Shown piece after piece: positions 8,128 to 16,250 of a DNA stretch of 64,000 bases. The stretch spans positions 1 to 64,000 of the forward strand of contig NZ_BJYS01000010.1 in NCBI RefSeq assembly GCF_007991635.1, given 5' to 3'. Position 1 is the stretch's first letter, and each line of letters starts with the position of its first letter. The notes under the pieces are model-generated. The model was not told the origin of the DNA and ran no database searches. It saw only the letters and a program-made list of their open reading frames with translations. Made by a program: the position numbers and the translations under genes. This DNA is from Adhaeribacter aerolatus (GTDB taxonomy: Bacteria; Bacteroidota; Bacteroidia; Cytophagales; Hymenobacteraceae).

Positions 8128-9249
8128 ATGCAAATGCTACTTTGGAGCTTACTATTTACATACGGGTGGGTAATGCTGCGGCGGCTTTGGGCCTGGGAAC
8201 ACATGGAACCGGTAAATATTCCACCAGATTACCTGCCGGAAACCAAAATATCGGTTATCATCCCTATCCGCAACGAAGGCCCGCAAATTGCCCAACTCCT
8301 GCAGGATTTAAATGCCCAAACGTATCCGCCGCATTTATTCGAAGTGCTGGTAATTAATGATCATTCCGACGATGACTCTTTAGCTGTGGTTAATAGCTTG
8401 TTGCACCAGGTTGCTTACCCCTTGCGTTGCCTGAGCCTGGCAGAACAAACCGGTAAAAAGGCAGCCGTTGCCTTGGGTGTAACCGCAGCCACTGGCGAAT
8501 TACTGGCTTTTACCGATGGGGATTGCCGGGTGCAGCCGGCATGGCTGGCTTGCCTGGCTTATTATTACACCAGCCAACAAGCTAAATTTATCAGTGGCCC
8601 GGTTCTTTACGAGCCCACACCTACTCTTTTTGAGAAGATACAGTTGGTGGAGTTCGCGAGCCTGATTGGTACCGGCGGAAGTTCCATTGCTTTGGGTCAG
8701 CCCAATATGTGTAACGGCGCCAACCTGGCCTACCCTAAGAGCGTTTTTGCAGAAGTCAATGGCTTTTCCGGCAACGAACACCTGCCCTCCGGCGACGATG
8801 AATTTTTAATGCACAAAGTACACCAGCGTTATCCGGGCTCCGTGTGTTTTATAAAGGCCGCAGGGGCTACCGTATTTACCCGCGCCAGACCCACTTTGGC
8901 CGAATTTTTTGCGCAACGGGTTCGCTGGGCCAGTAAATGGTCCGCTTACCAATCCTGGCGGGTAAAGCTGCTGGCCCTGCTGGTATTTGGTGTAAACTTT
9001 CTTTTGTTTTTAGGAATGATTCTGGTTGTAGCCGGCAAATTTTCGGTGGGTTTGCTGGTGGTGGCGTTAACCATAAAAATAATGATTGATTTTTCTTTCT
9101 TGAAAGCGGTCTTACGGTTTTTTAACAAATTAAATTATTTATATATTATTATACCTTTGCAGATTATTTATGTCCCGTACGTGGTAATTACCGCATTGGT
9201 AGCATTGCGGGGCTCTTATTCCTGGAAAGGGCGAAAAATAAAACCATGA
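8128..9249 (+). CDS. GT2-family glycosyltransferase, membrane-bound
   Basis: From the ATG at 8128 this is a 374-residue protein: an N-terminal hydrophobic segment, a GT-A domain starting with SVIIPIRNEG (about 43-52), the metal-binding Asp-Gly-Asp at 130-132, an acceptor region with GDDEFL, and a QRVRWASKW motif like QxxRW of processive GT2 enzymes. At least two C-terminal transmembrane helices follow. It likely adds sugars to a lipid or polysaccharide at the cytoplasmic membrane. An in-frame TTG at 8092 extends the ORF but lies in a putative -7 box, so I reject it as the start. Confidence 0.85.
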   Translation: MQMLLWSLLFTYGWVMLRRLWAWEHMEPVNIPPDYLPETKISVIIPIRNEGPQIAQLLQDLNAQTYPPHLFEVLVINDHSDDDSLAVVNSLLHQVAYPLRCLSLAEQTGKKAAVALGVTAATGELLAFTDGDCRVQPAWLACLAYYYTSQQAKFISGPVLYEPTPTLFEKIQLVEFASLIGTGGSSIALGQPNMCNGANLAYPKSVFAEVNGFSGNEHLPSGDDEFLMHKVHQRYPGSVCFIKAAGATVFTRARPTLAEFFAQRVRWASKWSAYQSWRVKLLALLVFGVNFLLFLGMILVVAGKFSVGLLVVALTIKIMIDFSFLKAVLRFFNKLNYLYIIIPLQIIYVPYVVITALVALRGSYSWKGRKIKP

Positions 9250-9391
9250 TATTTCAGGCCTGCTTAACCCTGCCAATTAACACAACTTTAACATTACAAG
9301 GCTGCTGTTAAAGATAAATTAATGGTTAAAGTATAATAAAACCCGCCAAAAAACAGTTTTAACCGAATAGCAATAGCATTCCTGGTTGCCT

Positions 9392-9649
9392 ATGAACGAA
9401 ATTGAATACGACATAATAGACGAACTTTATTTCGTGACTTCCTATGGGGACATTGCGGAGGCCTTAAACCTGAACGGCGAGGCTTTAAGCAATCATTTAG
9501 CCGGCCTGCTTAAAAAAGGTCATATAAAAGCCTTATACCCGGACCCAGATACCGAAGTATCGTTTGACGAAATACAGTTTAAGGCTAATTACCAGCAGTA
9601 TTTTTATTTGGCTACCAAAGCCGGGTTAATAGCGCATAACTCCCGTTAA
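9392..9649 (+). CDS. Small conserved-looking acidic protein, winged-helix-like
   Basis: 85 residues from the ATG at 9392; an in-frame TTG two codons earlier is less likely. The protein is acidic, with a stretch (residues of about 18-40) that reads like a helix-turn-helix: DIAEALNLNGEALSNHLAGL, followed by LKKGHIKALYPDPD, similar to the recognition helix and wing of small regulators. I cannot assign a family. Its stop codon TAA abuts the ATG of the ABC permease, so the two are surely translated from one message. A role in controlling or partnering the permease is a guess from context. Confidence 0.6.
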   Translation: MNEIEYDIIDELYFVTSYGDIAEALNLNGEALSNHLAGLLKKGHIKALYPDPDTEVSFDEIQFKANYQQYFYLATKAGLIAHNSR

Positions 9650-10819
9650 ATGGCAGTAACCCAACCAGCAGTTACTATTTCCCGGCCACCCGCCTATTAT
9701 ATCCGGCAACGTCTTTGGCACAACCAGCCGGCTATGTTGGGTTTGCTGTTTATTCTGGTGGCCACGGTAATTGCCGTATTAGGGTATCTGATTCTGCCCG
9801 ATTCTACGCCTAATGCCAACAACAGCTTCGTAGAATTGCAGAAGAAGCCGCCGGGCTTTTCGGTTAAGGTTTTGAGGATTCCCACAGATAAGGAATTAGC
9901 GCCACCCGCTAATCCATTCCGGAAAATGTTGTTTGGGCAGGAAGAAAACTACCGGGAATATCCTATCCGGAGTTACAGCCTGAAAGGCGATACTGTATTT
10001 GCGAAACCGTACGAACAAAATAAGGCCTTACCGCAGGAAGTTCTGAAATTTCACTTACCAAATTTATTAAATGCCGGTAGCCCCGATTTAAAACAATTGC
10101 CCGAAAACGTGGTTTATACGGAGCATTTTTGGTTGGGCACCGACAATGCCGGACGCGATGTACTCAGCCGTTTATTGCTGGGCACCCGTATTTCTCTCGG
10201 CATTGGCCTGGTGGCAGTGTTAATTTCCGTATTTGTGGGTATTGTGATTGGTGCCATCGCTGGCTACTTTGGTGGTTTAACCGATCGGTTTATGCAGTTC
10301 CTGATGACCGTTGTTTGGTCGGTGCCCAGCATCATGCTGGTAATAGCAATCTCGCTGGCCTTAAACAGCAAAGGTATTTGGGTATCTTTTGTGGCGGTAG
10401 GGCTTACCATGTGGGTAGACGTGGCCCGCGTGGTACGGGGGCAATTTTTAAGTTTGAAAGAAAAAACGTATATTGAAGCAGCTAGTGTATTGGGGTTGCC
10501 CCGGTACCGCATAATAATGTACCATTTATTGCCCAACATGACCGGGCCGCTGATAGTAATAGCCACCGCTAATTTTGCCTCGGCTATTTTAATGGAAGCA
10601 GGTCTGAGTTTTCTGGGGTTGGGTGTTCAGCCGCCGGCTCCGTCCTGGGGCATGATGGTTAGTGAAGGTTTTCAGTTGATAGGAGCAAAAGCAGGTTTTT
10701 TCCTTGTTTTACTACCCAGTGTTCTCATCAGCTTATTGGTGTTGAGTTTTAATCTGCTCGGTAACGGGCTTCGCGATGCATATGACCCTAAAATCCTCCT
10801 TACCCATACCCCTGGCTGA
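9650..10819 (+). CDS. DppC/OppC-type ABC transporter permease
   Basis: A 389-residue inner-membrane permease of peptide/nickel ABC importers. One N-terminal helix (about 28-50) is followed by an unusually long periplasmic part of roughly 120 residues, then the BPD_transp_1 domain with the EAA loop YIEAASVLGLPRYRIIMYH and the C-terminal SFNLLGNGLRD signature. The segment HFWLGTDNAGRDVLSRLLLG is typical of DppC. No ATPase, partner permease or binding protein is encoded nearby, so those subunits must come from elsewhere. It overlaps the next gene by 44 bp. Confidence 0.9.
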   Translation: MAVTQPAVTISRPPAYYIRQRLWHNQPAMLGLLFILVATVIAVLGYLILPDSTPNANNSFVELQKKPPGFSVKVLRIPTDKELAPPANPFRKMLFGQEENYREYPIRSYSLKGDTVFAKPYEQNKALPQEVLKFHLPNLLNAGSPDLKQLPENVVYTEHFWLGTDNAGRDVLSRLLLGTRISLGIGLVAVLISVFVGIVIGAIAGYFGGLTDRFMQFLMTVVWSVPSIMLVIAISLALNSKGIWVSFVAVGLTMWVDVARVVRGQFLSLKEKTYIEAASVLGLPRYRIIMYHLLPNMTGPLIVIATANFASAILMEAGLSFLGLGVQPPAPSWGMMVSEGFQLIGAKAGFFLVLLPSVLISLLVLSFNLLGNGLRDAYDPKILLTHTPG

Positions 10820-12035
10820 TGCTGCGGATATAAAGAAGGAATTAAACCTGAAAAGGCTGGAGCTTTCGGCCCTGCTGGAAATTACCCAGGCAATAAATAA
10901 TAATCTGCCCGAGTATTCCCTGTACAAGATATTCCACTTTACCCTGCTGGCACAGTTGCACATCAATCGGCTTACCTTGTTTGTGGTAGAAGACGACTGG
11001 GAATGTAAAATATGCTTTGGCACCAGTTATAATTTTAAAAAGCTGGATACCTTACCCGAAACCATTACCGCTATTTCCGAAATAACCTTAATCTCAGATT
11101 TAAATCTGGATTATAAATGGCAGGAATTTGAAACGGCTATTCCGGTTTATCAGAACAATAAATTATTGGCTTTTGTACTGATAGGTAACTCCCAGGCCTA
11201 TTATTCTAATATTGCGGCGCTCTCTTTTGTGCAGACCATCAGCAATATTATAATTGTGGCCATGCAAAACCGGCGGCTGGCCCGCCAGCGCTTAGCCGAA
11301 GAAGCCATCCGCAACGAAATAAAAATTGCCCGGGAGGTGCAAACCATGCTTTTCCCGAAAACATTGCCCAACAACCAGGATGTGGTGGTGCACGCCAGCT
11401 ATATTCCGCATTCTTCTATTGGCGGCGATTACTACGATTGCGTGGATATTGATGCCGACCGTTTTTTGTTTTGCGTGGCCGACGTGTCGGGGAAAGGCGT
11501 ACCAGCTTCTTTGCTTATGTCTAACTTTCAGGCGGGTTTGCGCACCATTGTGCGCCAAACCGACAACCTGGTGAAAGTGGTAAACGAGCTGAATCATTTA
11601 ATTTATAACAACGCGATTGCCGAAAAATTTATTACTTCTTTCCTGGGTATTTACAACCGCAAAACCCGCGAACTGCAGTATGTAAATGCCGGCCACAATG
11701 CTCCGGTAATGCTCTACGAAGATAACTCCTGTCAGTTATTAACCGAAGGCAGTACCATGCTGGGCATTTTTGAAGAATTGCCTTTTATTTCGGTAACCAA
11801 ATTACAGGTGCCGCACAAAACCTTGCTGCTTTGCTATACCGATGGCCTCACGGAAGTATTTAACCTGGAAGAAGACGAGTTTGGCCTGGAAAATACCATT
11901 CAATTTCTGAAAAACTCCCGTTACCTAAGTTTGTCCAAACTCCACGTGGAATTACTCGAAGAAATTAAAAATCACAACCAGGGCAGCACCGCTTTCCAGG
12001 ACGATATCACCCTGCTTTCCTGCCGGTTTAAATAA
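10776..12035 (+). CDS. GAF-like sensor with SpoIIE/PP2C-type phosphatase domain
   Basis: A 419-residue cytoplasmic signalling protein. An N-terminal GAF-like region (about 25-170) precedes a helical linker rich in Arg/Glu and a C-terminal SpoIIE domain with the PP2C metal-binding acidic residues in GGDYYD, DVSGKG, YTDGLTE and DDITLL. RsbU-like proteins of this build dephosphorylate anti-anti-sigma factors or similar targets. The start overlaps the end of the permease gene, suggesting translational coupling; a second ATG lies two codons in. No partner antagonist gene is adjacent. Confidence 0.88.
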   Translation: MHMTLKSSLPIPLADAADIKKELNLKRLELSALLEITQAINNNLPEYSLYKIFHFTLLAQLHINRLTLFVVEDDWECKICFGTSYNFKKLDTLPETITAISEITLISDLNLDYKWQEFETAIPVYQNNKLLAFVLIGNSQAYYSNIAALSFVQTISNIIIVAMQNRRLARQRLAEEAIRNEIKIAREVQTMLFPKTLPNNQDVVVHASYIPHSSIGGDYYDCVDIDADRFLFCVADVSGKGVPASLLMSNFQAGLRTIVRQTDNLVKVVNELNHLIYNNAIAEKFITSFLGIYNRKTRELQYVNAGHNAPVMLYEDNSCQLLTEGSTMLGIFEELPFISVTKLQVPHKTLLLCYTDGLTEVFNLEEDEFGLENTIQFLKNSRYLSLSKLHVELLEEIKNHNQGSTAFQDDITLLSCRFK

Positions 12036-12082
12036 GCAATTATGAATATCTCTGAAATATCCTTCGGGCTTATTATTCTAAG

Positions 12083-12130
12083 AATAGGGCTTTTTAGTTT
12101 ATCATAAAAACTAAAAAGCCCTATTTTTTA
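12083..12130 (+). terminator. Intrinsic terminator after the phosphatase gene
   Basis: A perfect 18-bp stem (12083-12100 with 12108-12125) followed by a run of T ends the permease-phosphatase transcript. Confidence 0.85.
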
Positions 12131-12283
12131 CGCCAATCTATGCTGTTCCGGTCCTGCCGGTTCGTTGTTGCCTTTTATGTTGCTACTTTCACCAGTTCCC
12201 CAGATAAATTCAGAAATGACAAGATAAGCAGGTAATTTGTAGTGCAGGAACTTATCGATACATTTACATGTATCAATACATAT

Positions 12284-12574
12284 ATGACAACTAACCTGAA
12301 AGAACTGGAAAAAATGGCGAAAGCTTTGGGCGATGTGAACCGGCTGAAGATTCTGGAATTTCTGGCGCAACAGGGCGGCTCCGGATCGTGTTCAGCTATT
12401 CTGGGGTGCCTGAATCTGGCCCAGCCATCGGTTAGTCATCACCTGAAAGTTTTAACCCAGGCCGGTTTGATTGCTGCCGAAAAAGAAGGCCGAAATTTTA
12501 CGTATTCGCTACAACCAGCGGGTTTTAACACCTTTATTTCCGGCATTTCATTCGGCAGGTCTCCTATTAAATGA
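12284..12574 (+). CDS. ArsR-family winged-helix repressor
   Basis: From the ATG at 12284 a 96-residue regulator; an in-frame GTG at 12242 adds 14 residues that look unlike the family. It has KALGDVNRLKILEFL near the N-terminus and the recognition helix in NLAQPSVSHHLKVLTQAGLI, followed by a beta-wing GRNFTYSL. ArsR proteins are dimeric repressors released by metals, redox signals or other ligands. It has two Cys residues in SGSCSAILGCLNL, a position used as a redox or metal switch in some members. It precedes a DsbA-like oxidoreductase by 73 bp and probably controls it. Confidence 0.85.
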   Translation: MTTNLKELEKMAKALGDVNRLKILEFLAQQGGSGSCSAILGCLNLAQPSVSHHLKVLTQAGLIAAEKEGRNFTYSLQPAGFNTFISGISFGRSPIK

Positions 12575-12647
12575 TGACGAATATTAGACAAAAAGCCGTA
12601 AAGGTTTAAGAAATAAATAATTTATAAATAATAAAGTATCGCAGACA

Positions 12648-13349
12648 ATGAGCAAACAAAAAATAACAATAGATATTGTATCGGATATAAATTGCCCCTG
12701 GTGCTATTTAGGCGAAGCCCGCCTGCAAAAAGCAATAGATCAAACCCAGGACAAATACGATTTTGAAGTTCAGTTTAAACCATACGAACTAAATCCTTTT
12801 GCGGCGTCGGAAGGCGAAGACAAAGAAGAATATTTTATCCGGAATTACGGCCGCGATGGCCTCAGCCGCTTAACCGAATCGAGCCGCAGGTTGGTAGAAG
12901 CCGGTCAGGCCGAAGGCATTGTATTTGATTTTGAGAAGGCAAATTCCGTACATAATACCTTTAATGGCCACCGGCTTATTTGGCTGGCGCAACAATATGG
13001 GGTACAAACCGAGGTAGCTAAAGCTTTGTTCCGGGCTAACTTTACTAACGGCGAAAATGTAAATGACCCGGCCGTTTTAACCCGGATAGGTCAGGAGCAT
13101 GGCATTCCGGCCGAGAAATTAAATAATTTCTTCGCTGGCGAAGAAGGCAAAGACGAAGTAAAAGCGTTGGAGCAACAAGCGCAGCAAGCCGGTATCAGTG
13201 GCGTGCCGGCCTTTGTCATAAACGAGCGCTACCTCGTTAGCGGCGCACAGCCTACTGAAACTCTCGTAAACGTGTTGAATCAAATTGCTCCGGTATATAC
13301 CAATATCATCCCGGATGGCGCTACCTGCGAGGTAGGCGGGGATTGCTAA
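12648..13349 (+). CDS. DsbA/FrnE-family oxidoreductase
   Basis: A 233-residue thioredoxin-fold protein of the cytoplasmic FrnE branch of DsbA (PF01323). The active-site motif Cys16-Pro-Trp-Cys19 follows the first beta-strand, a long helical insertion fills about 60-150, and the cis-Pro motif GISGVPAFVINERYLVSGAQ is near the C-terminus. There is no signal peptide, so it is thought to work in the cytoplasm as a disulfide isomerase or 2-hydroxychromene-carboxylate-isomerase-like enzyme. The C-terminal extension ends in CEVGGDC, an additional cysteine pair. It lies downstream of the ArsR gene. Confidence 0.88.
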   Translation: MSKQKITIDIVSDINCPWCYLGEARLQKAIDQTQDKYDFEVQFKPYELNPFAASEGEDKEEYFIRNYGRDGLSRLTESSRRLVEAGQAEGIVFDFEKANSVHNTFNGHRLIWLAQQYGVQTEVAKALFRANFTNGENVNDPAVLTRIGQEHGIPAEKLNNFFAGEEGKDEVKALEQQAQQAGISGVPAFVINERYLVSGAQPTETLVNVLNQIAPVYTNIIPDGATCEVGGDC

Positions 13350-13431
13350 AAAGCTGGCGGTGATAATACCACCTATTGGGCCAGATGCCGTCCGAAACAG
13401 CAATATAGAATAGCTTCTATCATGGCATTAA

Positions 13432-13473
13432 TTAGCCCAACGGTTAACCACCAACCGTTGGGCTAATTTTTTT
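13432..13473 (+). terminator. Intrinsic terminator after the DsbA-like gene
   Basis: A perfect 14-bp stem (13432-13445 with 13453-13466), 7-nt loop and seven T residues. It lies between the DsbA-like gene and a nucleoside hydrolase remnant on the other strand. Confidence 0.88.
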
Positions 13474-13492
13474 GTGTAAATAAGCTACATCC

Positions 13493-13880
13493 TTATTTAG
13501 TCTCGGCCAGCACATTACGATTCATGGTTTCGTAAAAATCAGCCATAAGCTTGTCCTGGTCAAAATTCTTCCAGACCGTTATTTTGCGCGGGTTATTTGG
13601 CTGCTCTACCCACCTGTTATTTCGCAGAACAGTACTTGGTATTTGCCGGGAAGTCGCCCAAACCTATTTTTTTCAATAGCAACTGCAGCTATGTCTAATA
13701 GCGCCCGCGGCGGGGGTTTACCGTGGTAATAGATGTGCTCGAAAAGGTTTACCGAATAATCGCCGAAATTGGTGAAAGCTACCAGTGGCGACCGGTGACG
13801 GGTTCGGCCACCTTTGGTCCTTTACCCGGCATACGCTGGTTAATTCCGGCTTTGGTAGCCCGTACGGCATTGGTACTGTT
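13493..13880 (-). pseudogene. Remnant of a nucleoside hydrolase (IUNH) gene
   Basis: Translating the minus strand in three frames gives pieces that join into the C-terminal third of a Bacteroidota nucleoside hydrolase. From the 13880 side these are NAVRATKAGINQRMPGKGPK, then after a frame change LVAFTNFGDYSVNLFEHIYY and RALLDIAAVAIEKN, then after a second change at a run of seven A's VWATSRQIPSTVLRNNRWVE and KITVWKNFDQDKLMADFYET, ending at a stop at 13493-13495. The N-terminal two thirds, with the Asp-rich ribose/calcium site, is absent. At least two frameshifts make it non-functional. Family assignment rests on recalled sequence similarity. Confidence 0.65.
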
Positions 13881-14019
13881 TTCTTAAAGGTTTAAATATA
13901 GATATGTTCTTCCAGGTAAATTCCTTCTTTAATTTAATAAACCCGCCTATAATTGACCAGACGCAGGATATAAAATAGCAGCATTTTACTTGTGCGGCTA
14001 ACCGTTTCGGCCATCCGGC

Positions 14020-14274
14020 TTAGCCGTTTTCGTTCGCCCCGGCTATCACAATTTCATCCCGAATTTCATTTTCTAATTCCAGCTCGTCGGGTTTACTCTG
14101 GCGGGACTCCGGTACATAGGGCAGTACTTGTTCTAAAGCACTTTTAAGGGATAACAAGGCTTGATGTTTGGGGCTGCCTGCCTCCTCCGGGTGCAGCAGC
14201 GTTTGAACATGGTCGAGTAAATCCTGAACAGATTGTGTAGTGAGGCTTACCGGTAAATTAGGTTGTTCGTTCAT
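14020..14274 (-). CDS. Small acidic protein of unknown function
   Basis: Encodes 84 residues, with no cysteine, signal peptide or membrane segment. A helical-looking central part (SVQDLLDHVQTLLHPEEAG, then HQALLSLKSALEQVLPYV) is followed by an acidic tail with ELELENEIRDEI. I do not recognise the family. The codon use resembles neighbouring genes, and the ATG at 14274 is followed upstream by an AT-rich stretch. It lies downstream of nothing obvious and may be monocistronic. Confidence 0.5.
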   Translation of the reverse strand: MNEQPNLPVSLTTQSVQDLLDHVQTLLHPEEAGSPKHQALLSLKSALEQVLPYVPESRQSKPDELELENEIRDEIVIAGANENG

Positions 14275-14647
14275 GATAATATTAAAATATTCGTTATGCT
14301 TAAAGTTTACCTTATGGCTTACGGTTTAAACAATCAGAAGGATAAACAACCTCTATCACAAAAAGTCCAGCCCATTGCTCCCCTTGCATAATTTATAAAA
14401 TATATTAAATTATAATCCTCAATAAATTATATTAAAATCTATAATTAATCTGAACAACTAAACAATCTTCTATAATATTCTTATCTAATAAATAAGACTA
14501 TTTCAAACCTGATATTAATTAAAGACAAGTTTCGCATCTCAGATATCACCTTTCGAACACCTTAAATATTAACAATAGGATACCTACTAAAAAAATAAAA
14601 CCCATCCGGAAATCAGATGGGTTTATTTCTTTTAAAGTTTACCAGCG
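14275..14647. other. AT-rich intergenic gap
   Basis: About 370 very AT-rich bases with no gene. They contain the terminator at 14598-14624 and presumably the promoter of the 84-residue protein gene. Confidence 0.4.
14598..14624 (-). terminator. Intrinsic terminator
   Basis: A 9-bp stem (14598-14606 with 14616-14624) flanked by A- and T-rich sequence sits just downstream of the minus-strand 98-residue protein gene. Confidence 0.7.
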
Positions 14648-14944
14648 TTAGTTAACAGACACCATCTTGTATTTTTGTAATTGTTCAACTGGGCCAATCT
14701 GCACCTTCTGAATAACTCTTCCCCGCTTTTTAAGCGCAATCTCAACCGGCGCCATGGCTTTAGTTAAGTCAGAAGAGATTACTTTTCCATAAAAATTTAA
14801 TGCTTCCACCGAAGCACCCTTTTCAAAAGTATGTCGTTGCTGGTTTTTATTTACCGGATGGCCGGGAATTAACTGATAATTAGTACAGATTACTTCGTAC
14901 TTGGGCAAAAAAGGCTTAATAACGCTGGTAAATATTTTTTTCAT
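14648..14944 (-). CDS. Small basic protein of unknown function
   Basis: A 98-residue, lysine-rich protein without a clear signal peptide or membrane helix. The pattern (CTNYQLIPGHPVNKNQQRHTF, then ALNFYGKVISSDLTKAMAPV) suggests a small beta-rich domain. I do not recognise a family. It is followed closely by an intrinsic terminator and preceded by about 370 bp of AT-rich DNA, so it looks like a self-contained transcription unit, which supports it being real. Confidence 0.55.
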   Translation of the reverse strand: MKKIFTSVIKPFLPKYEVICTNYQLIPGHPVNKNQQRHTFEKGASVEALNFYGKVISSDLTKAMAPVEIALKKRGRVIQKVQIGPVEQLQKYKMVSVN

Positions 14945-15315
14945 AAACTTCTTTTTAAATACAATTTTCGTCTGATTATTTATAATGTTTAATTTCCAGA
15001 TAAAGTAATAAATAAAAATTTACATTGGCAAATAGTTATACTGTATTTTTTAAATATTACATCCAAAAATAAATATTTTTCTATTATTAAAATATTTATA
15101 AATACAAACCAAGCAGCATCTTCTAAATATCTTTGGCGGTGAATGCCTGCGACAATCTCCACACGCAGTAAACTGATGGATACAGGAATTATAAAGCTGG
15201 CTATAATTGGAAAGTAGACATCAACAGATCAGGGTTTTAAGAAAAAGCAAATTTTGTTGGTCACCCGGAATTTGTTAATTATCTTACATAATGTTTTTAC
15301 TGTTGCTTTGAGAGG
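14945..15315. other. AT-rich intergenic gap
   Basis: About 370 bp between divergent genes with no ORF or strong hairpin. It must hold the two divergent promoters, but no box is convincing enough to mark. Confidence 0.4.
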
Positions 15316-15825
15316 ATGACGAAAATAAGAGAAACAACTGCTATTCCGGATAATGAACAAATCCGGCTGGAATGTTTAAGATCTTACCGGATTCTGGATA
15401 GCCAACCCGAGGCTCCTTTCAACCTTATTGCTACCCTGGCTGCCGAGCGGTTTAATGCGCCGGTTGCCCTTATATCATTAGTAGATAAATACCGGGTTTG
15501 GTATAAAGCCAGTATAGGTCTAGGAGGTATAAACGAAGTTCCCCGGCAGGACAGCCTGTGTTCGATGGTTGTTTTACAGGATGCGGTAACGGTAATTAAC
15601 GATGCTTTACAGGAACCATGCTTGTTGGTTAATCCGTTTGTGGCCAGTAATTTTGGATTGCGTTTTTATGCCGGCGCCCCCATTAAAACGCCGGATGGCC
15701 TACGTCTAGGCGCTGTATGTGTAATTGATAAACATCCGCGTTATTTTGATGAATCAGAGCAGAAAGGCCTGGAAGAACTGGCTGCTATGGCCATGCAGGA
15801 AATTAAGAACCGCCTTTGTTCTTAA
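15316..15825 (+). CDS. GAF domain protein
   Basis: A 169-residue protein that is essentially one GAF domain. The opening RLECLRSYRILDSQPEAPFN, then ALISLVDKYRVWYKASIGL, DSLCSMVVL, GLRFYAGAPIKTPDGLRLGA and VIDKHPR are the blocks seen in stand-alone GAF proteins and in the GAF parts of bacterial histidine kinases. It may bind a small ligand, but has no output domain. Cytoplasmic. The gene is alone between a long AT-rich gap and a terminator about 200 bp downstream. Confidence 0.85.
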   Translation: MTKIRETTAIPDNEQIRLECLRSYRILDSQPEAPFNLIATLAAERFNAPVALISLVDKYRVWYKASIGLGGINEVPRQDSLCSMVVLQDAVTVINDALQEPCLLVNPFVASNFGLRFYAGAPIKTPDGLRLGAVCVIDKHPRYFDESEQKGLEELAAMAMQEIKNRLCS

Positions 15826-16250
15826 ACGGGTTAATAAAACGTTGTTAATACAACATTAAGAGTACTGTTTGTTTAGATACCAATTCGTTCTACTTCTACT
15901 GATTCATTTTTTTTCCCGATTGAATCACCTAACAGAAAGCGCCAGAACTGTTTCTATATTTCTCCCAAAATTTATTTAAGCCATTAGTAAACCTGCAGTA
16001 GCAGTATACCGGTTGGCATTAGTATTTAAAAACAAAAAACTCCGACGTAATTGCCGGAGTTTTTTTTCCATTCTCAGGAATTTACAAAAAAGATTAAGTT
16101 CTCATAAATTATCCCTTCTCTTCTTCAAAAGCTTGTGTTCTATAAAGGTTAAAAGGTTAGGTTCAGCATTCTGAGCTTTACCGTTTATGCGACACTAGTT
16201 CTTACCCTTATCTTTATGGTTCACGCAGAATATTTTTCAAGAAGCCGCCG
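15826..16250. other. Gap between convergent genes
   Basis: About 425 bp without a gene between the GAF gene and the second Gfo/Idh gene. Its only feature is the terminator hairpin at 16034-16067. Confidence 0.45.
16034..16067. terminator. Bidirectional intrinsic terminator
   Basis: An 11-bp stem (16034-16044 with 16055-16065) with A6 on one side and T8 on the other, lying between convergent genes. Confidence 0.75.

Noticed and set aside
13493-13880. Reading this stretch as an intact small gene
   Set aside because: No single frame is open; the matching pieces lie in different frames.
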